A stretch of 8,304 nucleotides of DNA from Flavobacteriales bacterium. Lineage in GTDB: Bacteria > Bacteroidota > Bacteroidia > Flavobacteriales > Flavobacteriaceae. The translations under genes and the position numbers were made by a program. Positions 1-7,490 of this stretch are shown piece after piece; position 1 is the stretch's first letter; the number at the start of each line of letters is the position of its first letter. Below the pieces are notes generated by a model. It did not search any database. It saw nothing but the letters and a program-made list of their open reading frames with translations, and was not told the origin of the DNA. The stretch spans positions 1 through 8,304 of the forward strand of contig WGAP01000135.1 in NCBI GenBank assembly GCA_015494775.1, in the 5' to 3' direction.

Positions 1-30
1 AGGAAACCGGATTTGTATTTTTAGTTTCCT
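1..30. promoter_or_regulatory. Inverted repeat, candidate TetR operator
   Basis: AGGAAAC at 1-7 is the exact reverse complement of GTTTCCT at 24-30, with 16 nt between the arms. The repeat surrounds the -33 element (12-15) and ends six bases before the -7 element, where a repressor would block RNA polymerase. TetR-family proteins bind such palindromes as dimers. The window begins at base 1, so the arms may extend further left. The pairing is seen; operator function is inferred. Confidence 0.45.
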
Positions 31-43
31 TGCCGTATCTTTG
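12..43 (+). promoter_or_regulatory. Bacteroidota-type promoter of the efflux operon
   Basis: TTTG at 12-15 and TATCTTTG at 36-43 are separated by 20 nt, matching the known Bacteroidota sigma-ABfr consensus (TTTG, 19-21 nt, TAnnTTTG). Transcription should start a few bases after 43, around 48-50, giving a leader of about 15 nt before the ATG at 65. This is the only promoter I can see for the four overlapping genes. The motif match is seen directly; activity is inferred. Confidence 0.8.
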
Positions 44-64
44 TCCCGAAAAATCATTCCTTCG

Positions 65-682
65 ATGGACAAAATACGTCAACGCATCCTGGAAAAAGCC
101 GCGGAACTCTTTCGTTCTCACGGTATTAAGCACACCACCATGGATGATATTGCCTCGGCATTGGGCATGTCCAAAAAGACGCTTTATCATCATTTTGAAA
201 ACAAAACGGCCTTGGTGAAACATACCACCGGCTATATTTTTGATAAAATTCAAGCTCAAATCCGCAGGATTTGCGAAAACATTTCCGACCCCTACGAACA
301 ATTTTTTGCCGTTCGCAAGACAATGCAGGAAATGCTGCGCAACACCACGCATCATTCGGCTTTTTACGAACTGCAAAAATGGTATCCCGAGGTGGCCGAC
401 GAACTCAAAAAACGTAAATTGGAAGCCATTATGCGCTTTTTGACCGTTAATTTGGAATTGGGCCACAAGGCCGGTTACTACAAAAAATCCTTGAACGACG
501 AGTTTATCAAACATTTTTACTACGGCAACTCCTTGCTAATGATGAACCCCGAAGTTTATCCGCCCGACAAATTCGAACGCACCCGTGTGGGAAGGGAATT
601 TCTCAAATTGTTCCTAACGTCCATTTCCACCAAAAAAGGCCGCGAACAACTCAAAAATATCGAACAAAAATTCTCCTTATGA
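65..682 (+). CDS. TetR/AcrR-family transcriptional regulator of the efflux operon
   Basis: A 205-residue TetR-family repressor, the usual length for the family. The N-terminal domain (about residues 4-48) carries the helix-turn-helix at about 25-44, with the family hallmarks TTMDDIASALGMSKKTLYHH and FENK. The remaining ~155 residues should be the helical ligand-binding and dimerisation domain, which is variable and does not reveal the inducer. I chose ATG 65 because the in-frame TTG at 41 lies inside the -7 promoter element and cannot be translated from this promoter. No Shine-Dalgarno is visible; the leader is A-rich, as normal in Bacteroidota. The stop overlaps the next start (ATGA, 679-682), so the regulator is cotranscribed and probably translationally coupled with the pump it is likely to control. 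Autoregulation is inferred from position and the inverted repeat at 1-30. Confidence 0.93.
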   Translation: MDKIRQRILEKAAELFRSHGIKHTTMDDIASALGMSKKTLYHHFENKTALVKHTTGYIFDKIQAQIRRICENISDPYEQFFAVRKTMQEMLRNTTHHSAFYELQKWYPEVADELKKRKLEAIMRFLTVNLELGHKAGYYKKSLNDEFIKHFYYGNSLLMMNPEVYPPDKFERTRVGREFLKLFLTSISTKKGREQLKNIEQKFSL

Positions 683-2031
683 AAACACCATACCGACTAA
701 TTATAGCACTTTTTTTGGCCCTGACAGGAAACCACGGAAACGCGCAGGATACTTTGCGTGTAGGGCTTAATGACGCCGTGCAATATGCCTTGGAACATAA
801 TGCCAACACCTACAAGGCACGCAACAACGTGCTCAAAGCCAAGCGAAAAGTGTGGGAAACCACGGCCATGGGCTTTCCGCAAGTCAATGGTTCGGTATCT
901 TACCAAAAAATGCTCAAAAAACCCGTGCAAATGCTTCCGGCTCGCATTTTTAATCCCCATGCGCCGGCCGACCAATATATTCCGGTTTCATTCGGCACCG
1001 ACCAAAGTGCCAAATGGGCCGTGCAACTGAACCAATTGATTTTCAACGGCTCCTATATCGTAGGGCTTTATTCCTCGCGCACATTCAAAAAAATCTCGGA
1101 AAACGCCCTGGTAAAAACCCGGCAAAAAGTGCGCGAACTCACCGTGCAGGCCTACGGCAATGCGCTTTTTCAGGACGAATTCCTGCGCATCATGAATGAC
1201 AATATCCAAGTGGTCAAACAAAATTTGTTCGAAATCCGTCAAATGTACAAGAACGGCCTGGTGGAAGAAACCGATGTGGAACAATTGGAACTCACCCTGG
1301 CTTCGCTCCGAAATCAACGGGATTATTTGGAAAAAATGCGTCAAACGGCCTACGAAATGCTCAATTTCGTTTTGGGTCGCGACCCGGATGCCCCCCTGCT
1401 GCTGACCGACAGTTTGCAGGACATTATCAATGCCTCCAAAGACCTTAAATTGCTTGATGCACGCTTCGACCCTACACAAAATATCGATTACCGCATCGCC
1501 CAAAACAAGGTCAAGGCCGGCAAACTGCAAGTGCGATTCCAACAAAGCCAATTCCTGCCGCAAATCGTGGGTTTTGTTACCTACGGTAAAAACGCCTACA
1601 ACAACGACTTTACGTTTTTCGACAAAGATCAGGCCTGGTACGAACAATCCATCCTGGGCATAAGCATCAACATCCCGCTTTTCAGCGGTTTGCAACGGAT
1701 GAAAAAGGTAGGCCAGGCCCGCCTGGATTACCTCAACGCCCAAAAAGACCTGGAAAATCAAACCCGCCAATTACAAATCACCTGGCAACGGCTGCGTAAC
1801 GATTACGAACACAGCATACGCCAGCTCGAAACCGCCCGTCAAAACCTTGCGCTGGCCGAAAAAATCGAACGCAAAGAACGCATCAAATACAAAGAAGGCG
1901 TGGGCAACAGTTTCCAACTCAATCAAGCCCGGATGCAACTCTACCGTATGCAACAAAAATATTTGCAATCCGTCCTGGATTTGCTCACCAAAAAAACACA
2001 ATTGGAAAATCTTTTGGGAATAAATAATTAA
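679..2031 (+). CDS. TolC-family outer-membrane efflux channel
   Basis: A 450-residue outer-membrane channel protein of the OEP/TolC family, expected to form a trimeric barrel plus periplasmic alpha-tunnel through which the pump's substrates leave the cell. Residues 1-22 are a signal peptide: a short basic start, a hydrophobic core around 7-16, and a likely cleavage after GNA before QDTL. The start of the mature protein (LRVGLNDAVQYALEHN) is the typical first helix of the family. Two OEP repeats follow at roughly 27-225 and 240-445, rich in long amphipathic helices, with the second strand-type segment around 'GISINIPLFSGLQRMKK'. The mature protein ends in LLTKKTQLENLLGINN, also typical. There is no lipobox, so it is not a lipoprotein like OprM. 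It overlaps the regulator by 4 nt and the adaptor gene by 1 nt (TAATG). Confidence 0.92.
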   Translation: MKTPYRLIIALFLALTGNHGNAQDTLRVGLNDAVQYALEHNANTYKARNNVLKAKRKVWETTAMGFPQVNGSVSYQKMLKKPVQMLPARIFNPHAPADQYIPVSFGTDQSAKWAVQLNQLIFNGSYIVGLYSSRTFKKISENALVKTRQKVRELTVQAYGNALFQDEFLRIMNDNIQVVKQNLFEIRQMYKNGLVEETDVEQLELTLASLRNQRDYLEKMRQTAYEMLNFVLGRDPDAPLLLTDSLQDIINASKDLKLLDARFDPTQNIDYRIAQNKVKAGKLQVRFQQSQFLPQIVGFVTYGKNAYNNDFTFFDKDQAWYEQSILGISINIPLFSGLQRMKKVGQARLDYLNAQKDLENQTRQLQITWQRLRNDYEHSIRQLETARQNLALAEKIERKERIKYKEGVGNSFQLNQARMQLYRMQQKYLQSVLDLLTKKTQLENLLGINN

Positions 2032-2081
2032 TGAAAAATACCCCGATAACTATGAAAAATACTTTTATTTCGATGAAAAAT
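2031..2081 (+). repeat. Three in-frame copies of ATGAAAAAT at 21-nt spacing
   Basis: The nonamer ATGAAAAAT begins at 2031, 2052 and 2073, exactly 21 nt apart and all in frame, so each encodes Met-Lys-Asn and each could start the adaptor protein. The 12 nt between copies are not conserved. See the finding on alternative starts. Confidence 0.85.
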
Positions 2082-3242
2082 TTATGGAACGGAATAATTT
2101 TGACCGGACTTTTGCTCTTGTCCGGCCCGGTACTGACTTCCTGTCACCACAAGGGCGATATGCCCGCCGACCCCAAGGTGCGACGGGCGCAATTGATTAA
2201 ACAAATCGACAGTTTGAAACGCGAACTGGTACGGCTCGAAAAACAAATGCGCGACACTTCGGAAGCCGATATTCCTTTTATCAATGCCGACACGGTGCAA
2301 ACGCAATCGTTTGCCAAATACATCGACCTGCAAGGAACGGTCAAAACCGATGGCAACATCCTGGTGGTGCCCGAATTTCAGGGCGAAGTGGTCAAGGTGT
2401 ACAAAAAAGTGGGCGACCGTGTGCGCAAGGGCGAAGTGATTATGCGCCTCGACGACGAAATCCTGCGCAACCAAATCGACGAAGTGCGCACCCAATACCG
2501 GCTCGCCCTCACCGCCTACCAACGCCAAAAACGATTGTGGGACCAAAAAATCGGCTCCGAAATGGCCTACCTGCAAGCCCGTACCAAAAAGGATGCGCTT
2601 TACAAAAAACTGCGCACACTCAAATCCCGCCTGCGACGGGCCAAAGTAACCGCACCCATTTCGGGCACCCTGGACGATATTATGGTCAAGGAAGGCGAAA
2701 TGGCCGCACCGGGACGGCCCGTGGCGCGTATTGTCAATTTGGATAAAATTTATGCCGAAGCCGACGTGTCGGAAAAATACCTGACCAAGGTGCGCAAGGG
2801 AACGCCCGTCCACATCCGTTTTCCCGAAATCGGGAAGGAATTGGACGGCAAAGTGAGCTATACGGGTAATTTTATTCATCCCAATAACCGCACCTTCAAA
2901 ACCCGGATTTATTTGGACAACAAAAACCGGCTCCTTAAACCCAACCTGACGGCCCACTTGCAAATCCTCGAACTCAAAAAAGACAGTGCGGTGGTGCTTC
3001 CGCTTGATTTGATTATGGAAGACCGCGCAGGGAACAACTACGTATTTGTTTTGGAAAAAACGGACAAACCGGACATTTTTACGGTCAAAAAACGTATTAT
3101 CAAAGTAGGCCCGTCCTACAATGGCCGTGCTTTGATTGTTGAAGGGTTGAACCCCGGCGATTTGATTGCCCGTTTGGGCGCCCGCGGACTGACCGACGGC
3201 GACCGTGTGCGTATCCGTAAACCTCAATCCGGCGCATTATGA
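2031..3242 (+). CDS. RND efflux periplasmic adaptor (HlyD/AcrA-type membrane fusion lipoprotein)
   Basis: The 403-residue adaptor linking the RND pump to the TolC-like channel. A lipoprotein signal peptide ends in lipobox LTSC (Cys38 from the first ATG), so the protein should be lipid-anchored and periplasmic. Next come a short predicted coiled coil (about 50-75), the first lipoyl half (about 109-142, GEVVKVYKKVGDRVRKGE), an alpha-hairpin (about 144-203), the second lipoyl half with the family motif APISGTL (208-214), a beta-barrel (about 235-315) and a membrane-proximal domain to the C-terminus. Three in-frame ATGs (2031, 2052, 2073) each begin ATGAAAAAT. The third gives the most normal signal peptide (24 residues to the Cys), whereas 2031 overlaps the previous stop and has the A/T-rich leader. 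I keep 2031 but regard the start as uncertain. The gene overlaps the permease by 4 nt (ATGA). Confidence 0.92.
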   Translation: MKNTPITMKNTFISMKNLWNGIILTGLLLLSGPVLTSCHHKGDMPADPKVRRAQLIKQIDSLKRELVRLEKQMRDTSEADIPFINADTVQTQSFAKYIDLQGTVKTDGNILVVPEFQGEVVKVYKKVGDRVRKGEVIMRLDDEILRNQIDEVRTQYRLALTAYQRQKRLWDQKIGSEMAYLQARTKKDALYKKLRTLKSRLRRAKVTAPISGTLDDIMVKEGEMAAPGRPVARIVNLDKIYAEADVSEKYLTKVRKGTPVHIRFPEIGKELDGKVSYTGNFIHPNNRTFKTRIYLDNKNRLLKPNLTAHLQILELKKDSAVVLPLDLIMEDRAGNNYVFVLEKTDKPDIFTVKKRIIKVGPSYNGRALIVEGLNPGDLIARLGARGLTDGDRVRIRKPQSGAL

Positions 3243-6200
3243 GCACAGACAAAAAGATATTCAAGCGTTTTGGCTTGACCGATTGGGCTTTGAAAAACTA
3301 CAATGCGGTCAAGGTGATTATTGCCATTATTGTCATCGGCGGTTTGTTTTCCTACATCGAAATGCCGCGCGAATCTTTCCCCGATGTGGCCCAGCCCGAA
3401 GTGTTCGTTAGCACACCCTACCCCGGCAATGCGGCCCAGGATGTGGAAGACCTTATTACTCATCCCTTGGAATTGGAATTCAAAAAAATCCAAGGTGTGG
3501 ACGAAATTAAATCCACATCCAAATCGGGATTTTCGAGCATCGACATCAAATTCAAATTCGACGTGGATCCCGACAAGGCCTTGCAAGACGTCAAGGACAA
3601 AATCGACGACGTAACGGCCGACAAAGACTGGCCCGACGATGTGCCCGCCGACCCCAAGGCCATGAAATTGGATTTTTCGGAAATGCGCCCCATTATGAAC
3701 ATCAACATTTCGGGCGATTATCCGGGCGACCGGCTCAAAGACATTGCCGAAGAATTGCAAGACCGCATCGAACAGTTGCCGCAAATTTCCTCGGCCGACA
3801 TCCGCGGCGTGCAGGACAAGGAAGTGGAAGTGTCGGTGGACCTCAACGAAATGATCAGCCGGAATATTTCGTTCCGCAATATCGAAAACGCCATCAAAAA
3901 CAACAATTTGAGCATATCGGCCGGTGAAATCAAGGAAGGCGGCGTGCGCCGCAATGTGCGCGTGAGCGGTGATTTCAAAAACACCGACCAAATTGCCAAT
4001 ATCGTTATCCGCAAAGCCAAGGACAAAATCACTTACCTCAAAGACGTGGCCACCGTGCGCTTCAAACCCAAGGAAGCCGAAAGCTATGCCCGCGAATTCG
4101 GTCATCCGGTGGTGATGCTCGATGTCAAAAAGCAAAGCGGCGCCAACCAATTGGAAGCCGCCGACGCCATTGCCAAAATCATCGACGACGCCAAAAAAAC
4201 CTTTATTCCCAAAGACGTGCGCGTGCACATTACCAACGATTTGTCCGACCGCACCCGCAAGCAGGTTTCCGACCTGGAAAACAGCATCATTATGGGGATG
4301 CTTTTTGTGGTGCTGATATTGATGTTCTTTATGGGCTTCCGCAATGCTTTGTTTGTGGGTATTGCCATTCCGCTTTCCATGTTTTTGTCATTCCTGATAT
4401 TGCACATATTCGGCGTAACGCTCAACACCATGGTGCTTTTTGCCCTGGTTTTGGCCTTGGGTATGCTGGTGGACAACGGTATTGTGATTATCGAAAACAT
4501 TTACCGCTACCGCGAAGAAGGTTTCGGCCCCTTGCAATCGGCACGTTTTGCCGTGGGCGAAGTGGCTTGGCCCATTATCGGTTCCACGGCCACCACGGTG
4601 GTGGCCTTCCTGCCTTTGGCCTTTTGGCCGGGCATTATCGGCAACTTTATGCAATATCTGCCCATCACCTTGATGGTGGTGCTCAGTTCGTCGCTTTTTG
4701 TGGCCCTTGTGGTCAATCCCGTGTTGGCACGCTTGTATATGAAAATGGAAGAAACGGAAAAACCCTACCGGAAATACATTCGCGAATTGATTATTTACGG
4801 GCTTTTGGCCGTTCTGTTTTTCGGTTTGGAATTCCTGATTCCCCACTTGGCCGTTAAATGGAAACACTTGTTCAACGCCTTGGGGCTTTGGTTTGCCATT
4901 ATGTTGGTTTGGGAATGGTCATACCGGACATTTCTCAAATCCGTTATCCATTGGTTTCAGTATAAATTTTTGCCATGGCTTGAAAATGTTTACAAGCGCA
5001 CCATGGAATTCGCCACGCGCGCGCGTAATGCCCAACTGATATTCCTTTCCACCGTGGGATTGTTGATCCTTTCGGGATTGCTGATGAAATTATTCCCACT
5101 CAAAACCCAATTTTTTCCCAATACCGAGCCCAACCAACTTTATGTTTATATCGAATTTCCGGTAGGAACCGACATCGATGTTGTCAACAAATTTACCCGT
5201 CAATCCACGGAAAAAATCAGGAAATATTTTAACGATAATAAGTACGATTATATGGTCCGTTCCATTGTGGAACAGGTAGGGCAAGGCACCGGCGACCCGC
5301 GCAGGGATTTTATCGGCGGAAAAACGCCCAACCGGGCCAAAATCATCATCGATTTCGAAGATTTCGACAAACGTAAAGGTGTCAGCACATCCGATATTAT
5401 GAACGATTTACGCAAACTGATACGCGGTTATGCCGGTATTAAAATTTCGGCGGACAAAGACCAACACAAACCACCCATGGGTTTGCCCCTGGAATTGAAA
5501 CTCATCGGTGATGATTACGACCAACTATTGGCCGAAGCCATCCGGGTCAAAAAATACATCGACGATGCACATATTCCCGGCATCGAAGACCTGCAAATCG
5601 ACGTGGACAAGAACAAGCCCGAACTGGAAATCCGGGTGGACAAGGAAAAGGCCGGCCGCTTGGGTATTTCCACCGCGCAAGTGGGTATGCAGTTGCGCAC
5701 GGCCATTTATGGCAACGAAGCCGACAGCTACAAATGGGGCGACGACGATTATCCCATCAATGTTCGCCTGGCCGACAAGTATCGTTACAACCGTAACCGC
5801 TTGTTGGATCAACGTATCGTTTACCGCGACCGGCAGTCGGGTCGTTTGGTGAGTGTTCCGCTTTCGGCCGTGGCAAGCATGCAACCCAAATCCACGTTTA
5901 GCGCCATCAAGCGCAAAGACCTGAAACGGGTAATTACGTTGGGTTCCAATGTTTTGGAAGGATATAATGCCAACGAAATCGTGGATCAGGTCAAAAAACT
6001 GATGGAAAATTATCAACTGCCCCGCGGTATGCGCTACACTTTCGAAGGCGAACAGAAAGAGATGAAAAAGAACATGGCCTTCCTTTCGCGCGCTTTGATG
6101 ATTGCCATATTGATGATTTTCCTGATTTTGGTATTGCAATTCAATTCCATTTCCACGCCTTTTATCATTATGATTACCGTGATATTGAGCATGATAGGCG

Positions 6201-6706
6201 TTTTGCTCGGGCTGGTGATTACGCGGGCCGAATTTACGGTGGTCATGACCATGATCGGTATCATTTCGCTGGCGGGAATTGTGGTCAACAATGCCATTGT
6301 GCTCCTGGATTATACCAACCTGACCATAGCCCGCAAAAAGGTGGAAGCCGGATTGGGTGAAGAGGACAAACCCACATTGGGCATAGTGCGCGCTTCGATT
6401 GTAGAAGCCGGAAAAACCCGTTTGCGTCCGGTTTTGCTCACGGCCATCACCACCATTTTGGGACTTATTCCCTTGGCCTTGGGTATGAATTTGGATTTTA
6501 TCGGATTGTTTGCCGAATTCAAACCCGACTTTTATCTCGGCGGCGAAAACGTGGCTTTCTGGGGCCCCTTGGCGCGGGCCGTTATCTACGGATTGACCTT
6601 TGCCACCTTCCTGACTTTGATTGTGGTGCCGTCCATTTACTTCATTTTCCTGAAAATGACCCGCCAAGTGGCACGGGAAGAAACGGTTACGGATACCGAA
6701 GTATAA
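3239..6706 (+). CDS. RND-family efflux permease (AcrB/HAE-1-like), long form
   Basis: The 1155-residue inner-membrane proton/substrate antiporter that powers the pump. Visible parts: TM1 at about 23-40 followed by FPDV (47-50); a first periplasmic porter/docking region to about 345; TM2-TM6 at about 349-492; TM7 at about 600-617; a second periplasmic region to about 945; and TM8-TM12 at about 948-1136. The TM4 signature is GMLVDNGIVIIENIYRY, where Asp412 matches the first of AcrB's two relay aspartates and Asn413 replaces the second. TM10 has GIVVNNAIVLLDY, with Asn1017 near the position of the AcrB lysine. The protein is about 100 residues longer than AcrB (1049 aa). Much of the excess is a hydrophobic insertion between TM6 and TM7 (about 513-575), plus an extended TM11-TM12 loop (about 1084-1111). 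The substrate class (drugs, bile salts, lipids) is not readable; the relay residues argue against a metal-specific CzcA type, without proving it. Confidence 0.95.
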   Translation: MSTDKKIFKRFGLTDWALKNYNAVKVIIAIIVIGGLFSYIEMPRESFPDVAQPEVFVSTPYPGNAAQDVEDLITHPLELEFKKIQGVDEIKSTSKSGFSSIDIKFKFDVDPDKALQDVKDKIDDVTADKDWPDDVPADPKAMKLDFSEMRPIMNINISGDYPGDRLKDIAEELQDRIEQLPQISSADIRGVQDKEVEVSVDLNEMISRNISFRNIENAIKNNNLSISAGEIKEGGVRRNVRVSGDFKNTDQIANIVIRKAKDKITYLKDVATVRFKPKEAESYAREFGHPVVMLDVKKQSGANQLEAADAIAKIIDDAKKTFIPKDVRVHITNDLSDRTRKQVSDLENSIIMGMLFVVLILMFFMGFRNALFVGIAIPLSMFLSFLILHIFGVTLNTMVLFALVLALGMLVDNGIVIIENIYRYREEGFGPLQSARFAVGEVAWPIIGSTATTVVAFLPLAFWPGIIGNFMQYLPITLMVVLSSSLFVALVVNPVLARLYMKMEETEKPYRKYIRELIIYGLLAVLFFGLEFLIPHLAVKWKHLFNALGLWFAIMLVWEWSYRTFLKSVIHWFQYKFLPWLENVYKRTMEFATRARNAQLIFLSTVGLLILSGLLMKLFPLKTQFFPNTEPNQLYVYIEFPVGTDIDVVNKFTRQSTEKIRKYFNDNKYDYMVRSIVEQVGQGTGDPRRDFIGGKTPNRAKIIIDFEDFDKRKGVSTSDIMNDLRKLIRGYAGIKISADKDQHKPPMGLPLELKLIGDDYDQLLAEAIRVKKYIDDAHIPGIEDLQIDVDKNKPELEIRVDKEKAGRLGISTAQVGMQLRTAIYGNEADSYKWGDDDYPINVRLADKYRYNRNRLLDQRIVYRDRQSGRLVSVPLSAVASMQPKSTFSAIKRKDLKRVITLGSNVLEGYNANEIVDQVKKLMENYQLPRGMRYTFEGEQKEMKKNMAFLSRALMIAILMIFLILVLQFNSISTPFIIMITVILSMIGVLLGLVITRAEFTVVMTMIGIISLAGIVVNNAIVLLDYTNLTIARKKVEAGLGEEDKPTLGIVRASIVEAGKTRLRPVLLTAITTILGLIPLALGMNLDFIGLFAEFKPDFYLGGENVAFWGPLARAVIYGLTFATFLTLIVVPSIYFIFLKMTRQVAREETVTDTEV

Positions 6707-6731
6707 GGTTGAATGCGTGAATAATAAACCG

Positions 6732-6762
6732 AACGCCGGGGGCGAAAACCTCCGGCGTTTTT
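6732..6762 (+). terminator. Rho-independent terminator of the efflux operon
   Basis: AACGCCGG (6732-6739) pairs with CCGGCGTT (6752-6759). The stem extends inward by one G-T and two G-C pairs to 11 bp around the loop CGAAAA (6743-6748), and is followed by a T-run at 6758-6762. It lies 25 nt after the permease stop, closing the operon. Confidence 0.9.
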
Positions 6763-6787
6763 GTTAATGGATATTCGGCAAGAAACA

Positions 6788-6819
6788 ATAAAAAAACCGC
6801 CCCGAAACGTTTCGAGGCG
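6788..6819 (-). terminator. Terminator of the initiator tRNA gene
   Basis: Read leftward, 6819-6798 forms a GC-rich hairpin with a near-perfect 10-bp stem (one G-T pair) centred on AACGTT, followed by a T-run (the A-run at 6788-6796 on the plus strand). It sits 11 nt downstream of the tRNA 3' end. It is back to back with the operon terminator at 6732-6762, insulating the two converging units. Confidence 0.85.
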
Positions 6820-6830
6820 ATTTTCGCTTG

Positions 6831-6903
<73 letters not shown>

Positions 6904-6914
6904 GTTTTGCGGTG

Positions 6915-6945
6915 CAAATATACGGCAAAATTATTTCCGTGTCAA
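6915..6945 (-). promoter_or_regulatory. Promoter of the initiator tRNA
   Basis: On the minus strand, TTG (complement of 6943-6945) and TATATTTG (complement of 6915-6922) are 20 nt apart, fitting the Bacteroidota TTTG/TTG-TAnnTTTG consensus. The predicted start, around 6908-6910, leaves only about five nucleotides before the mature tRNA. The -33 element overlaps the stop codon of the DUF4395 gene. Confidence 0.8.
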
Positions 6946-7415
6946 GGGCGGTCGAAAAATTTTTCCTGAGCGTCGCGTTTGCGTCCGAAATAGGATTTCC
7001 AAACACTTTCCATCCAGCAGGCAATGCAAAAATCTAACATCACTTCCGAGAGCACGGCAACCAAAAACACCGTGGCGAGCACTTTGGCCGCCGTCAGGGC
7101 GCCGGTCCAGATCAACAGGGCCACACCCACCGAAAACGTCATGCCCACACGCGCGGCGAATTGCTTGGTCGAAGCGTCGATTTCGCGGGGTTTGACTTGC
7201 AAATAGTCCAAAACCAAGCCCAAGCCGCGGCAAAGCGGACTGTAACGCACACCGAACAGCACGCGAATACTGAAATCCACGGCCAAAACATACATGGGAA
7301 TACGCCAGTCGGCCAGTAAAAACATCATCAGCAAGGCCGCCACAATGGTGCTGTAAAACTTGATCAAATAAACGTTGACGCGCTTATAATTAACCGGACA
7401 AACTTGTTGGTTCAT
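6942..7415 (-). CDS. DUF4395-family membrane protein
   Basis: A 157-residue small membrane protein that I assign to the DUF4395 family, whose function is unknown. Evidence: the N-terminal CPVN motif (residues 6-9), the central DFSIRVLFGVRYSPL segment (47-61), KQFAARVG (84-91), and the C-terminal FCIACW motif (129-134), all in the family's usual order and length. Hydrophobic stretches at about 21-36, 39-54, 91-107 and 109-129 suggest four membrane passes. Cys130 and Cys133 form a CxxC, and Cys6 is the conserved N-terminal cysteine; a redox or metal role is conceivable but not shown. The start at 7415 places CPVN at the expected N-terminal position and lies about 20 nt below a -7 promoter element. 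There is no partner gene on the same strand except the downstream tRNA. Confidence 0.85.
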   Translation of the reverse strand: MNQQVCPVNYKRVNVYLIKFYSTIVAALLMMFLLADWRIPMYVLAVDFSIRVLFGVRYSPLCRGLGLVLDYLQVKPREIDASTKQFAARVGMTFSVGVALLIWTGALTAAKVLATVFLVAVLSEVMLDFCIACWMESVWKSYFGRKRDAQEKFFDRP

Positions 7416-7435
7416 GGCAGTGTTATTTTACATGA

Positions 7436-7443
7436 CAAAGTTA
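7436..7443 (-). promoter_or_regulatory. -7 element of the DUF4395 gene promoter
   Basis: The minus strand reads TAACTTTG at 7443-7436, a full match to the Bacteroidota TAnnTTTG element. It ends 20 nt before the start codon. No clear TTG is found at the matching -33 position; CGTTAC occupies that place. The promoter may therefore be weak or activator-dependent. Confidence 0.55.
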
Positions 7444-7475
7444 CGAAAATTATTTATTTGCGTAACGATTGTTAC
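7440..7475. repeat. Three GTTAC/GTAAC half-sites in the divergent promoter region
   Basis: GTTACG (7440-7445) and CGTAAC (7461-7466) are inverted copies 15 nt apart. A third half-site, GTTAC (7471-7475), forms a tighter inverted repeat with the second (GTAAC-GATT-GTTAC, 7462-7475). The cluster overlaps the -7 element of the DUF4395 promoter and the spacer of a possible rightward promoter, so it could bind a regulator. This is a motif observation only. Confidence 0.35.
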
Positions 7476-7489
7476 ATTATTTATTTTTA
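7457..7489 (+). promoter_or_regulatory. Possible rightward promoter into the hairpin array
   Basis: TTTG (7457-7460) and TATTTTTA (7482-7489) are 21 nt apart, matching the Bacteroidota promoter pattern except for the last base of the -7 element. If active, transcription would start near 7495, at the beginning of the GC-rich hairpin array. AT-rich DNA gives such near-matches easily, so confidence is low. Confidence 0.3.
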
Positions 7490-7490
7490 G

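Noticed and set aside
988..1770. Long antisense frame inside the TolC-like gene, with similar antisense frames at 2082-3227, 3224-4228 and 5525-6667
   Set aside because: These are shadows caused by codon bias in well-recognised sense genes. They show no signal peptides, motifs or promoters of their own.
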